This document shows positions 1-5,270 of a stretch of DNA of 5,270 nucleotides, piece after piece. Position 1 is the first letter of the stretch, and each line of letters begins with the position of its first letter. Below the pieces are notes generated by a model, which was not told where the DNA came from, made no database searches, and was given only the letters and a program-made list of their open reading frames with translations. The position numbers and the translations under genes were made by a program. The DNA comes from an uncultured Bacteroidales bacterium (GTDB lineage: Bacteria > Bacteroidota > Bacteroidia > Bacteroidales > UBA932). The DNA lies in assembly GCA_946406095.1 (NCBI GenBank), contig CAMJJO010000125.1:1-5270 (forward strand). The letters are read 5' to 3'.

Positions 1-80
1 GCGACGGAACCGTCAGCGCCATCTATGTAAAGAAGACCGACTCCGTCCTTGAGGGCGCGGATATCGCCAGCATAGCATAA
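1..80 (+). CDS. Biotin carrier subunit of a Na+-pumping decarboxylase, C-terminal fragment
   Basis: Only the last 25 codons and the TAA stop (78-80) are in the window; the frame begins at base 3. The residues include DGTVSAIYVKKTDSVLEGAD and end in IASIA. They fit the second half of the biotinyl/lipoyl barrel-sandwich fold: a DGTV turn, a hydrophobic strand, a D-S-V-xx-G turn and a final strand with an ...I-A end. The biotin-accepting lysine (normally in an MKM motif about 35 residues from the C-terminus) would lie upstream of the window and cannot be checked. In the family this domain shuttles CO2 as carboxybiotin from the carboxyltransferase to the membrane decarboxylase. The next gene is that membrane subunit, 2 nt after this stop, which supports the assignment over a lipoyl protein. 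Whether it is a free subunit or the tail of a longer protein is not visible. Confidence 0.85.
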   Translation, partial: DGTVSAIYVKKTDSVLEGADIASIA

Positions 81-82
81 GC

Positions 83-1246
83 ATGGGAAATACAGTTATC
101 GACAGCCTGCAGCAATTCTGGCAGTTCACCGGATTTGCGAACTGCACCTGGCAGCATCTGGTGATGATCTGCATAGGCCTGCTGTTCATCTTCCTGGGAA
201 TCAGGAAGCACTGGGAGCCCCTGCTCCTGGTGCCTATCGGGTTCGGTATGATCATAGGCAACATTCCCCTCTTCTTCGACCCTGCCACAGGCGAAGGTCT
301 GCGTATTGGCGTGTACGAAGAAGGCTCGGTGCTGAACATACTCTATCAGGGCGTGCGTCAGGGCTGGTATCCCCCTCTGATCTTCCTTGGGATCGGCGCA
401 ATGACGGATTTCAGCGCTCTCATATCCCAGCCCAGGCTGGTGCTGATTGGCGCTGCCGCGCAGATGGGCATATTCGGCGCATATCTGCTCGCCCTGGCCC
501 TTGGGTTCACCCCCAACGAAGCCGGTGCCATCGGCATCATCGGTGGAGCGGACGGCCCCACGGCCATCTTCCTTAGCGGCAAACTCGCCCCGGAGCTGAT
601 GGGTGCGATTGCGGTTTCGGCCTATTCTTATATGGCCCTCGTGCCGGTTATCCAAAAGCCCATAATGCTTCTGATGACAAGCAAGAAGGAAAGACTGATC
701 CGTATGGCAAAGCCGCGTGCCGTCAGCCAGAAAGAAAAGATCATCTTCCCTATCGTGGGGTTCATCTGCACTGCATTCATAGTGCCTTCAGGCCTTCCGC
801 TGCTGGGAATGCTGTTCTTCGGCAACCTTCTCAAGGAGTCCGGCGTGACCCGTCGCCTTGCAGAGACTGCCCGCGGTCCGCTCATCGACGTAGTTACCAC
901 CCTGATCGGACTGACCGTCGGTGCATCTACCCAGGCGGACGTATTCCTTAACGGGCGTTCGGTGCTGATTTTCGGCCTCGGCCTGCTGTCGTTTATCATC
1001 GCCACCTTCAGCGGTGTGCTGTTCGTGAAGATAATGAACCTGTTCTGCAGAGAAGACCGCAAGATCAATCCGCTGATCGGCAATGCAGGCGTATCCGCCG
1101 TGCCCGACAGCGCACGCGTATCCGAAGCCGTCGGTCTCGAATGCGACCCGTCCAACCACCTTCTGATGCACGCCATGGCACCCAACGTCGCCGGCGTCAT
1201 CGGCTCTGCGGTTGCCGCCGGTATCCTGCTTGGTTTCCTTGGATAA
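83..1246 (+). CDS. mmdB: Na+-translocating decarboxylase beta subunit (methylmalonyl-CoA or oxaloacetate type)
   Basis: This 387-residue integral membrane protein of the OadB/MmdB/GcdB family decarboxylates carboxybiotin and couples this to Na+ export across the inner membrane. The N-terminus leads into a first membrane segment near residues 23-41. Further hydrophobic segments run to the C-terminus, with a short basic cytoplasmic loop (SKKERLIRMAKPR) near residues 200-213. The signature GIIGGADGPTAIF carries Asp157, matching the essential Asp203 of the Klebsiella oxaloacetate decarboxylase beta chain. The second motif, INPLIGNAGVSAVPDSARV, gives Asn329, Gly333 and Ser338, spaced like Klebsiella Asn373, Gly377 and Ser382. 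The length is at the short end of the family but all key motifs are present. The start at 83 lies 2 nt past the carrier-protein stop, so the two are surely co-transcribed and probably translationally coupled. There is no clear Shine-Dalgarno sequence. Beta subunits look alike between oxaloacetate and methylmalonyl-CoA enzymes. I favour methylmalonyl-CoA decarboxylase by analogy with Bacteroidota gene sets, but the alpha subunit outside the window decides this. Confidence 0.93.
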   Translation: MGNTVIDSLQQFWQFTGFANCTWQHLVMICIGLLFIFLGIRKHWEPLLLVPIGFGMIIGNIPLFFDPATGEGLRIGVYEEGSVLNILYQGVRQGWYPPLIFLGIGAMTDFSALISQPRLVLIGAAAQMGIFGAYLLALALGFTPNEAGAIGIIGGADGPTAIFLSGKLAPELMGAIAVSAYSYMALVPVIQKPIMLLMTSKKERLIRMAKPRAVSQKEKIIFPIVGFICTAFIVPSGLPLLGMLFFGNLLKESGVTRRLAETARGPLIDVVTTLIGLTVGASTQADVFLNGRSVLIFGLGLLSFIIATFSGVLFVKIMNLFCREDRKINPLIGNAGVSAVPDSARVSEAVGLECDPSNHLLMHAMAPNVAGVIGSAVAAGILLGFLG

Positions 1247-1251
1247 AGTCG

Positions 1252-1357
1252 GTGGCAGCCAAATGGCTGACACACAATATTTTACAAAAAGCCTCCCCCT
1301 TGTTTTTCAGGGGGAGACTTTTAATATCTACCTGCTAATCAGGCACTTAGCCGCCAC
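1252..1357 (+). repeat. Palindromic intergenic element, copy 1
   Basis: This 106 bp imperfect inverted repeat nearly fills the gap between two convergent genes. It starts 5 nt after the upstream stop codon and ends 4 nt from the stop codon of the gene on the other strand. Its ends are GTGGC (1252-1256) and GCCAC (1353-1357). Each arm measures exactly 41 nt from GTGGC to the central CTCCCCC stem. Inside the left arm is a small hairpin (CAGCC, AAAT, GGCTG at 1256-1269), in the centre the terminator stem, and in the right arm a weaker hairpin (GGC/GCC, 1342-1355). A second, inverted copy lies at 3585-3692. Pattern matching was done by eye. Strand '+' here only marks orientation relative to copy 2. 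Confidence 0.75.
1287..1322. terminator. Bidirectional intrinsic terminator between the decarboxylase gene and tdh
   Basis: The stem CTCCCCCT (1293-1300) pairs perfectly with AGGGGGAG (1309-1316) around the 8 nt loop TGTTTTTC. Below it lies a C/A mismatch, one G-C pair, then AAAA (1287-1290) pairing with TTTT (1319-1322). Transcripts from either side therefore end in a GC stem followed by a run of U (TTTT on the plus strand, TTTTT-GTAAAA side on the minus). It lies 40 nt past the stop at 1246 and about the same distance from the stop at 1362, so it serves both converging genes. Confidence 0.88.
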
Positions 1358-1361
1358 GGCA

Positions 1362-2318
1362 CTATTTGCCGAGCTTTATTCTAAGGTGTTCGATCATGTC
1401 CTTCGACATTGAGTCGAGGTCGTAGTGAGGCATCCAGCCCCATTCGGCGCGGGCACAGGAATCGTCCATGTTGTCCGGCCACGAATCTGCGATAGCCTGG
1501 CGTACAGGATCCACCTCATAACGCATTTTCGCGTCAGGGATAATCTTCTTGATGGCCGCGAACACATCCTCCGGAGCAAAGCTCATGGATGCGATGTTGA
1601 ATGAGTTGCGGTGGATGAGTTTGGAAGGATCGGCTTCCATAATATCTACGGCCGCCTTAAGGGCATCGGGCATATACATCATATCCATCAGCGTTCCCGC
1701 AGCGATGGGGCATACGAATTCCTCACCCTTCACAGCCGCATAGTAAATCTCCACGGCATAGTCGGTGGTGCCGCCGCCTGGCAGTGTGGTGTAGGAAATC
1801 AGGCCCGGGAAGCGTACCGAACGGGTATCCACACCGTATTTGTGAAAATAATAGTCGCTGAGCAACTCTGTCGCAACCTTGGTTACGCCATACATAGAAG
1901 TCGGGCGCTGGATGGTATCCTGGGGCGTATCCTTATGAGGAGTGCTGGGACCGAAAGATCCTATGGAACTCGGAGTGAATACGGCGCATCCGTGCTCGCG
2001 GGCAACCTCGAGGATATTGATGAGGCCATTCATTTGGATATCCCAGGCCTTGAGAGGGAACTTTTCTGCCGTTGCCGAAAGCAGGGCAGCCAGGTTATAA
2101 ATAGTATCGATCTTGTATCTACCCACCGCTTCGGCAATCTGGACGGCATCGACAACGTTCACAACCGCGGAAGGTCCGCTTTCAAGAAGCTCGCCTTTGG
2201 GTTCAAATCCGGGGATATATCCTGCCACAATATTGCCTTCGGGATGCAAGTGCCTGAGTTTCATGGTCAACTCAGAACCAATCTGGCCGGTGGAGCCGAT
2301 TATAAGAACATTTTTCAT
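1362..2318 (-). CDS. tdh: L-threonine 3-dehydrogenase, short-chain (epimerase-like) type
   Basis: This 318-residue cytosolic enzyme oxidises L-threonine with NAD+ to 2-amino-3-ketobutyrate. It is of the extended SDR/NAD-dependent epimerase class, not the zinc alcohol-dehydrogenase class of E. coli Tdh. The N-terminal Rossmann motif is GSTGQIG at residues 8-14, with YNLAALLSA near 74-82. The catalytic pair is Tyr143 and Lys147 in SMYGVTK, with Ser117/Ser118 in the preceding strand. The stretch FPGLISYTTLPGGGTTDYAVE (169-189) is the segment by which I recognise SDR-type threonine dehydrogenases. I chose the ATG at 2318 because it places the Rossmann strand (MKNVLIIG) at the very start, as is usual. 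An in-frame start at 2339 would add seven unconserved residues and would sit at the predicted transcription start. The neighbour, read divergently, is the next enzyme of the pathway, which confirms the role. The length is normal for the family. No Shine-Dalgarno sequence is seen. Confidence 0.95.
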   Translation of the reverse strand: MKNVLIIGSTGQIGSELTMKLRHLHPEGNIVAGYIPGFEPKGELLESGPSAVVNVVDAVQIAEAVGRYKIDTIYNLAALLSATAEKFPLKAWDIQMNGLINILEVAREHGCAVFTPSSIGSFGPSTPHKDTPQDTIQRPTSMYGVTKVATELLSDYYFHKYGVDTRSVRFPGLISYTTLPGGGTTDYAVEIYYAAVKGEEFVCPIAAGTLMDMMYMPDALKAAVDIMEADPSKLIHRNSFNIASMSFAPEDVFAAIKKIIPDAKMRYEVDPVRQAIADSWPDNMDDSCARAEWGWMPHYDLDSMSKDMIEHLRIKLGK

Positions 2319-2340
2319 TCGAGTGTTACAAATTACCATA

Positions 2341-2348
2341 CAAATTTA
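2341..2348 (-). promoter_or_regulatory. Bacteroidota-type -7 box for tdh
   Basis: On the minus strand this reads TAAATTTG, an exact match to the Bacteroidota -7 consensus TAnnTTTG. It would place the transcription start near 2334 and leave a leader of about 16 nt before the ATG at 2318. I see no good TTG -33 element at the expected distance, so the call rests on the -7 box and its position. Confidence 0.6.
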
Positions 2349-2349
2349 C

Positions 2350-2357
2350 TATTTTTG
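2350..2357 (+). promoter_or_regulatory. Bacteroidota-type -7 box for kbl
   Basis: This reads TATTTTTG on the plus strand, an exact match to TAnnTTTG. A TTA (2326-2328), near the TTG consensus, lies 21 nt upstream. Transcription would start near 2364, giving a leader of about 27 nt to the ATG at 2391. The box is separated from the opposing tdh box by a single base. Confidence 0.6.
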
Positions 2358-2390
2358 TTGTAATAATGAATCTAAAACGATAATCATATT

Positions 2391-3581
2391 ATGTACGGAA
2401 AGTTTCAAAAGTATCTTCAGGATGAATTGAAAGCCATCGATGAGGCTGGTCTCTACAAACGCGAACGCAATATCTGCTCACCTCAGGGTGCTGAAATAAC
2501 TCTCGAGGGTGGTAAGAAAGCGCTTAACTTCTGCGCCAACAACTATCTCGGCCTCTCGGACAATCCGCGACTGATCGCTGCGGCAAAGAAGGCCATGGAT
2601 GAGCGTGGATACGGCATGTCATCCGTCCGCTTTATCTGCGGCGCGCAGGACATCCACAGGCAGTTGGAGAAGGCCATCGCCAAGTATTTCCATACCGACG
2701 ATACCATCCTCTATGCAGCCTGCTTCGATGCCAACGGCGGCGTGTTCGAGCCTCTGCTCACTGCCGAAGATGCAATAATCTCCGATGCCTTGAACCATGC
2801 ATCAATTATCGACGGTGTCCGCCTCTGCAAGGCCGTTCGTTATCGTTATGCAAATGCCGACATGGCAGATCTTGAGGAGAAACTCAAGGAGGCTCAGGCC
2901 CAGAGGTTCCGCATCATCGTCACCGACGGTGTGTTCAGTATGGACGGCAACGTTGCCCCTATGGACAAGATCTGCGAACTTGCCGAGAAGTATGATGCCC
3001 TCGTAATGGTGGATGAAAGCCACTCCGCAGGCGTTGTCGGCAAGACGGGTCACGGCGTAGCCGAGGAATTCAATCTCTACGGCCGCATCGACATCCACAC
3101 CGGCACCCTCGGTAAGAGCTTCGGCGGTGCTGTCGGCGGATTCACCACCGGCCGTCAGGAGATTATCGACATGCTCCGTCAGCGCAGCCGTCCGTATCTC
3201 TTCTCCAACTCCCTCCCTCCCATGATCTGCGGCGCAGGAATCGAGCTCTTTAAGATGCTGGAGGAATCCGACGAACTGCACACCAAACAGCAGGAGAATG
3301 TGAAGTATTTCCGCGAGAAGATGCTTGCCGCAGGCTTCGACTGCAAGCCCACCCAGAGCGCAATCCTGGCCGTGATGCTATATGACGCTCCGCTCAGCCA
3401 GAAGTTCGCCGCCCGCATGGCGGAAGAGGGAATCTTCGTCACCGGCTTCTACTATCCCGTTGTTCCCAAGGGCCAGGCCCGCATCCGCGTGCAGATTTCC
3501 GCTGCGCATGAAAAAGAACATCTCGACAAGGCCATCGCTGCTTTCATCAAGGTCGGCAAAGAGCTAGGTGTTTTAAAATAG
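2391..3581 (+). CDS. kbl: 2-amino-3-ketobutyrate CoA ligase (glycine C-acetyltransferase)
   Basis: This 396-residue PLP enzyme of the alpha-oxoamine synthase family (fold type I aminotransferase) cleaves 2-amino-3-ketobutyrate with CoA to glycine and acetyl-CoA. The PLP lysine is Lys242 in HTGTLGKSFGGAVGG, equivalent to Lys244 of the E. coli enzyme. His136 (DALNHASIIDG) would stack on the PLP ring. Asp208 and His211 in VDESHSAGVVG bind the pyridine nitrogen and O3'. CFDANGG (111-117) forms part of the cofactor phosphate site. The length is within two residues of E. coli Kbl (398). Sister families (BioF, HemA/ALAS, serine palmitoyltransferase) share this fold. Kbl is chosen because of the overall sequence (NFCANNYLGLSDNP, MSSVRFICGAQDIH) and because the divergent neighbour is threonine dehydrogenase. 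The first ATG at 2391 gives the family N-terminus (MYGKFQKYLQDEL). The upstream region is AT-rich with no Shine-Dalgarno sequence, as is common in Bacteroidota. Confidence 0.96.
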   Translation: MYGKFQKYLQDELKAIDEAGLYKRERNICSPQGAEITLEGGKKALNFCANNYLGLSDNPRLIAAAKKAMDERGYGMSSVRFICGAQDIHRQLEKAIAKYFHTDDTILYAACFDANGGVFEPLLTAEDAIISDALNHASIIDGVRLCKAVRYRYANADMADLEEKLKEAQAQRFRIIVTDGVFSMDGNVAPMDKICELAEKYDALVMVDESHSAGVVGKTGHGVAEEFNLYGRIDIHTGTLGKSFGGAVGGFTTGRQEIIDMLRQRSRPYLFSNSLPPMICGAGIELFKMLEESDELHTKQQENVKYFREKMLAAGFDCKPTQSAILAVMLYDAPLSQKFAARMAEEGIFVTGFYYPVVPKGQARIRVQISAAHEKEHLDKAIAAFIKVGKELGVLK

Positions 3582-3584
3582 GTA

Positions 3585-3692
3585 GTGGCACCCAAGTGCC
3601 TTAATAACAGTATAATAAATAAAAGTCTCCCCCTCGAAAACCAGGGGGAGACTTTACGCTATAACGTTGTGTGTCAGCTAGTTAGCCGCCAC
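3585..3692 (-). repeat. Palindromic intergenic element, copy 2 (inverted relative to copy 1)
   Basis: This 108 bp imperfect inverted repeat fills the convergent gap between kbl and clpX. It starts 3 nt after the kbl stop and ends 8 nt from the clpX stop codon. Its ends are again GTGGC (3585-3589) and GCCAC (3688-3692), and both arms measure 42 nt from GTGGC to the CTCCCCC stem. Read from the clpX side, the outer arm shares GCTGACACACAA with the outer arm of copy 1 (1266-1277 versus 3667-3678 on the minus strand). Read from the kbl side, the inner arm shares AAGTGCCT with the inner arm of copy 1. The central loop also matches only in this orientation (TGTTTTTC versus GGTTTTCG). Copy 2 is therefore an inverted copy, not a direct one. 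Confidence 0.75.
3622..3655. terminator. Bidirectional intrinsic terminator between kbl and clpX
   Basis: A perfect 13 bp stem, AAAGTCTCCCCCT (3622-3634), pairs with its complement at 3643-3655 around the 8 nt loop CGAAAACC. The stem has five G-C pairs in a row at the top. It ends in AAA/TTT, giving a U tract in both directions. It lies 40 nt past the kbl stop and about 45 nt past the clpX stop on the other strand. Confidence 0.92.
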
Positions 3693-3700
3693 GGGCAAAA

Positions 3701-4756
3701 TTAGGCCCCGAGCTTTTCTTTTGCATATTCAGCAGTCAACTTGAATGTCTTCTTCCGCGAGGACGGCGCTTCGTACATAGCGTCGTTCATAATGCGTTCG
3801 CAGATAGCGCGAAGGCCACGGGCGCCCAACTTATCCTTGATAGCAGTATCCACAATTATATCCAGAACCGCAGGCTCGATTTCGAGTTTGATGCCGTCTA
3901 TCTCGAACAGCTTTTCGTACTGGCGAAGGATTGCGTTCTTTGGCTCGGTCAGGATGCGTTTGAGGGCCTTGCGGTCCAGATTGTCCAGGCTCATCAGCAC
4001 GGGGAGACGCCCAACGATTTCGGGAATCAGGCCGTATTTACGGATGTCCTGAGCCTCCACATAGCTGAGAAGGTTGTCCTTGTCGACTTTCTGTTTCTCA
4101 TCGGAGCCGAAACCTATCACACGGGTATTCAGGCGCTGGGCGATAACACGGTCTATGCCTTCGAATGCGCCGCCGCAGATGAAGAGCACGTTCTGGGTGT
4201 TGAAATGGATGAATTCCTGCTCGGGATGCTTGCGGCCACCGGCCGGAGGAACGTTGACAACACTCCCCTCCAGCAGTTTCAGCAGCCCCTGCTGCACGCC
4301 CTCTCCGGACACGTCGCGGGTAATGGAAGGATTGTCGCTTTTTCGGGCGATCTTGTCGATCTCGTCGATAAAGACAATACCCATCTCCGCCTGAGCCTGA
4401 TCGTAATCGGCGTCCTGGAGCAGACGCACCAGCAGGCTCTCTACATCTTCACCCACATAGCCGGCCTCGGTCAGCACGGTTGCATCCACTATGGCAAAGG
4501 GAACCATCAGCATCTTGGCGATGGTCCGCGCAAGAAGGGTCTTGCCGGTGCCGGTAGGTCCGATCAGGAGGATGTTGGATTTCTCCAGCTCCACTCCATC
4601 GTCCGGCCTCTCCACCACATTGTGAATGATGCGCTTATAGTGATTATAGACCGCAACCGACAAGAGTTTCTTGGCCCTGTCCTGCCCAATGACGTACTGG
4701 TCCAGGAAGGCCTTTATCTCCTTCGGTTTGGGGATTCTCGCTTCTTTTTCCGCCAT
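3701..4756 (-). CDS. clpX: ATP-dependent unfoldase ClpX lacking the N-terminal zinc-binding domain
   Basis: This 351-residue AAA+ unfoldase would form a hexamer that unfolds substrates and feeds them into ClpP. The motor is complete: QYVIGQ at 20-25, Walker A GPTGTGKT at 66-73, pore-1 loop GYVGED at 99-104, Walker B GIVFIDEIDK at 126-135, RKH pore loop GGRKHP at 173-178, the ClpP-docking IGF loop at 214-216, the arginine-finger box PEIVGRLP with Arg250, and sensor-2 GARGLR with Arg313. Usual ClpX proteins are about 410-425 residues and begin with a ~60-residue C4 zinc-binding domain. Here the protein starts only about 16 residues before the conserved FLDQYVIGQ and has no cysteine in that region. 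I chose the ATG at 4756, which overlaps the clpP stop as TGATG. The GTG at 4759 would add one codon. A TAA in the same frame at 4769-4771 closes it upstream, so the missing domain is not hidden in a longer start. The other possibility, HslU, is excluded by the RKH and IGF motifs. Confidence 0.97.
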   Translation of the reverse strand: MAEKEARIPKPKEIKAFLDQYVIGQDRAKKLLSVAVYNHYKRIIHNVVERPDDGVELEKSNILLIGPTGTGKTLLARTIAKMLMVPFAIVDATVLTEAGYVGEDVESLLVRLLQDADYDQAQAEMGIVFIDEIDKIARKSDNPSITRDVSGEGVQQGLLKLLEGSVVNVPPAGGRKHPEQEFIHFNTQNVLFICGGAFEGIDRVIAQRLNTRVIGFGSDEKQKVDKDNLLSYVEAQDIRKYGLIPEIVGRLPVLMSLDNLDRKALKRILTEPKNAILRQYEKLFEIDGIKLEIEPAVLDIIVDTAIKDKLGARGLRAICERIMNDAMYEAPSSRKKTFKLTAEYAKEKLGA

Positions 4757-5270
4757 CACTTCTTCTTTTTACGGAGGATCTTGTCTACCATTCCATAGGC
4801 AAGGGCCTCTTCTGCATTCATCCAATAGTCTCTGTCGGCATCGGCGAACACCTTCTTGAAAGGCTGGCCGGAGTGCTCAGCAATAATCTTGCAAAGCTCA
4901 TCCCGCATCTTCTCTATCTCCTTGGCGGCAATGAGAATATCAGACGCCTGCCCCTGGGCACCACCGAGAGGCTGATGGATCAGCACACGGCTGTGCGGGA
5001 GCGCGGCACGCTTTCCCTTTGTGCCTGCACAAAGAAGCACACTGCCCATGGAAGCAGCCATGCCAGTGCAAACGGTGGCGATATCGGGCTCTACCAACTG
5101 CATGGTATCATAGATGCCAAGGCCTGCCGAGACGCTTCCACCTGGAGTATTCAGATACAGGGTGATGTCCGAATTGTTCTCGCCGGAAGATGCCAGGAAC
5201 AGAAGCTGCGCCTGAACGATATTGGCCACGTCATCGTCGATGGGAACCCCCAGGAAGATGATGCGGTCCA
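4756..5270 (-). CDS. clpP: ATP-dependent Clp protease proteolytic subunit ClpP, N-terminus outside the window
   Basis: The last 170 codons and the TGA stop (4756-4758) are present; the gene continues past base 5270. Typical ClpP has about 195-220 residues, so roughly 25-50 N-terminal residues are missing from view, including the axial-gate loops. ClpP is the serine protease chamber (two stacked heptamers) that degrades proteins delivered by ClpX. The first visible residues are DRIIFLG, the conserved start of the core fold. The catalytic triad is complete, counted from that Asp: Ser73 in GMAASMGS, His98 in VLIHQPLGG and Asp147 in ADRDYWMNAEEA. The glycine-rich LNTPGGSVSAGLGIYDTM strand is also present. 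The C-terminus is strongly basic (KILRKKKK). The stop overlaps the clpX start by one base, so the two are made as one operon. The promoter and any upstream partner, such as trigger factor, are outside the window. Confidence 0.97.
   Translation of the reverse strand, partial: DRIIFLGVPIDDDVANIVQAQLLFLASSGENNSDITLYLNTPGGSVSAGLGIYDTMQLVEPDIATVCTGMAASMGSVLLCAGTKGKRAALPHSRVLIHQPLGGAQGQASDILIAAKEIEKMRDELCKIIAEHSGQPFKKVFADADRDYWMNAEEALAYGMVDKILRKKKK

Noticed and set aside
23..1275. Long minus-strand open frames opposite the decarboxylase beta subunit
   Set aside because: The plus-strand gene carries the family motifs with the correct residue spacing. The opposing frames are unrecognisable and follow from GC-rich codon use.
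2319..2339. Upstream start for tdh giving seven extra residues
   Set aside because: The extension would begin at the predicted transcription start and is not part of the Rossmann fold. MKNVLIIG is the normal N-terminus.
1611..2363. A 250-codon open frame on the plus strand opposite tdh
   Set aside because: It lies entirely antisense to a well-supported threonine dehydrogenase. Its product has no recognisable domain, and its composition is that of a codon-shadow.
1252..3692. CRISPR array or classical insertion sequence
   Set aside because: There are only two repeat copies, over 2 kb apart and inverted, with no spacers, no transposase in the window and no clear target-site duplication at the element ends.
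4757..4759. GTG as the clpX start
   Set aside because: It immediately precedes an ATG that overlaps the clpP stop in the usual TGATG form. It adds only one residue and does not restore the zinc-binding domain.
4205..4798. A 197-codon plus-strand frame opposite clpX
   Set aside because: It is antisense to a gene with every ClpX motor motif, and its product matches nothing recognisable.

Overview
The window is a dense stretch of an ordinary-looking chromosome, most likely from a member of the Bacteroidota (Bacteroidales-like). This rests on gene content (a methylmalonyl-CoA or oxaloacetate decarboxylase beta subunit beside its biotin carrier, and an SDR-type threonine dehydrogenase), on starts without clear Shine-Dalgarno sequences, and on promoter boxes matching the Bacteroidota pattern TAnnTTTG. 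No genus can be fixed from this sequence.

Layout from left to right. (1) The last 25 codons of a biotin/lipoyl-type carrier protein (1-80, +) are followed after 2 nt by the membrane beta subunit of a Na+-translocating decarboxylase (83-1246, +). (2) A convergent intergenic gap holds a palindromic repeat with a bidirectional terminator (1252-1357). (3) A divergent pair follows: L-threonine 3-dehydrogenase (1362-2318, -) and 2-amino-3-ketobutyrate CoA ligase (2391-3581, +). The pair shares a 72 bp intergenic region with back-to-back promoter boxes. Together the two enzymes convert threonine and CoA to glycine and acetyl-CoA. (4) A second convergent gap carries a second copy of the same palindromic element (3585-3692), in the opposite orientation. 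(5) A clpP-clpX operon lies on the minus strand. clpX (3701-4756) overlaps the stop of clpP (4756-5270, 5' end outside the window) by one base (TGATG).

Two things stand out. First, ClpX has an intact AAA+ motor but no N-terminal zinc-binding domain. The overlap with clpP and an in-frame stop just upstream make this a real feature of the sequence and not a start-codon error. Second, two related ~107 bp palindromic elements bracket the tdh-kbl pair as inverted copies. Each begins and ends 3-9 nt from the stop codons on either side and carries the terminator at its centre. Nothing here amounts to an obvious new multi-gene system. The repeat family and the shortened ClpX are the parts worth following up.
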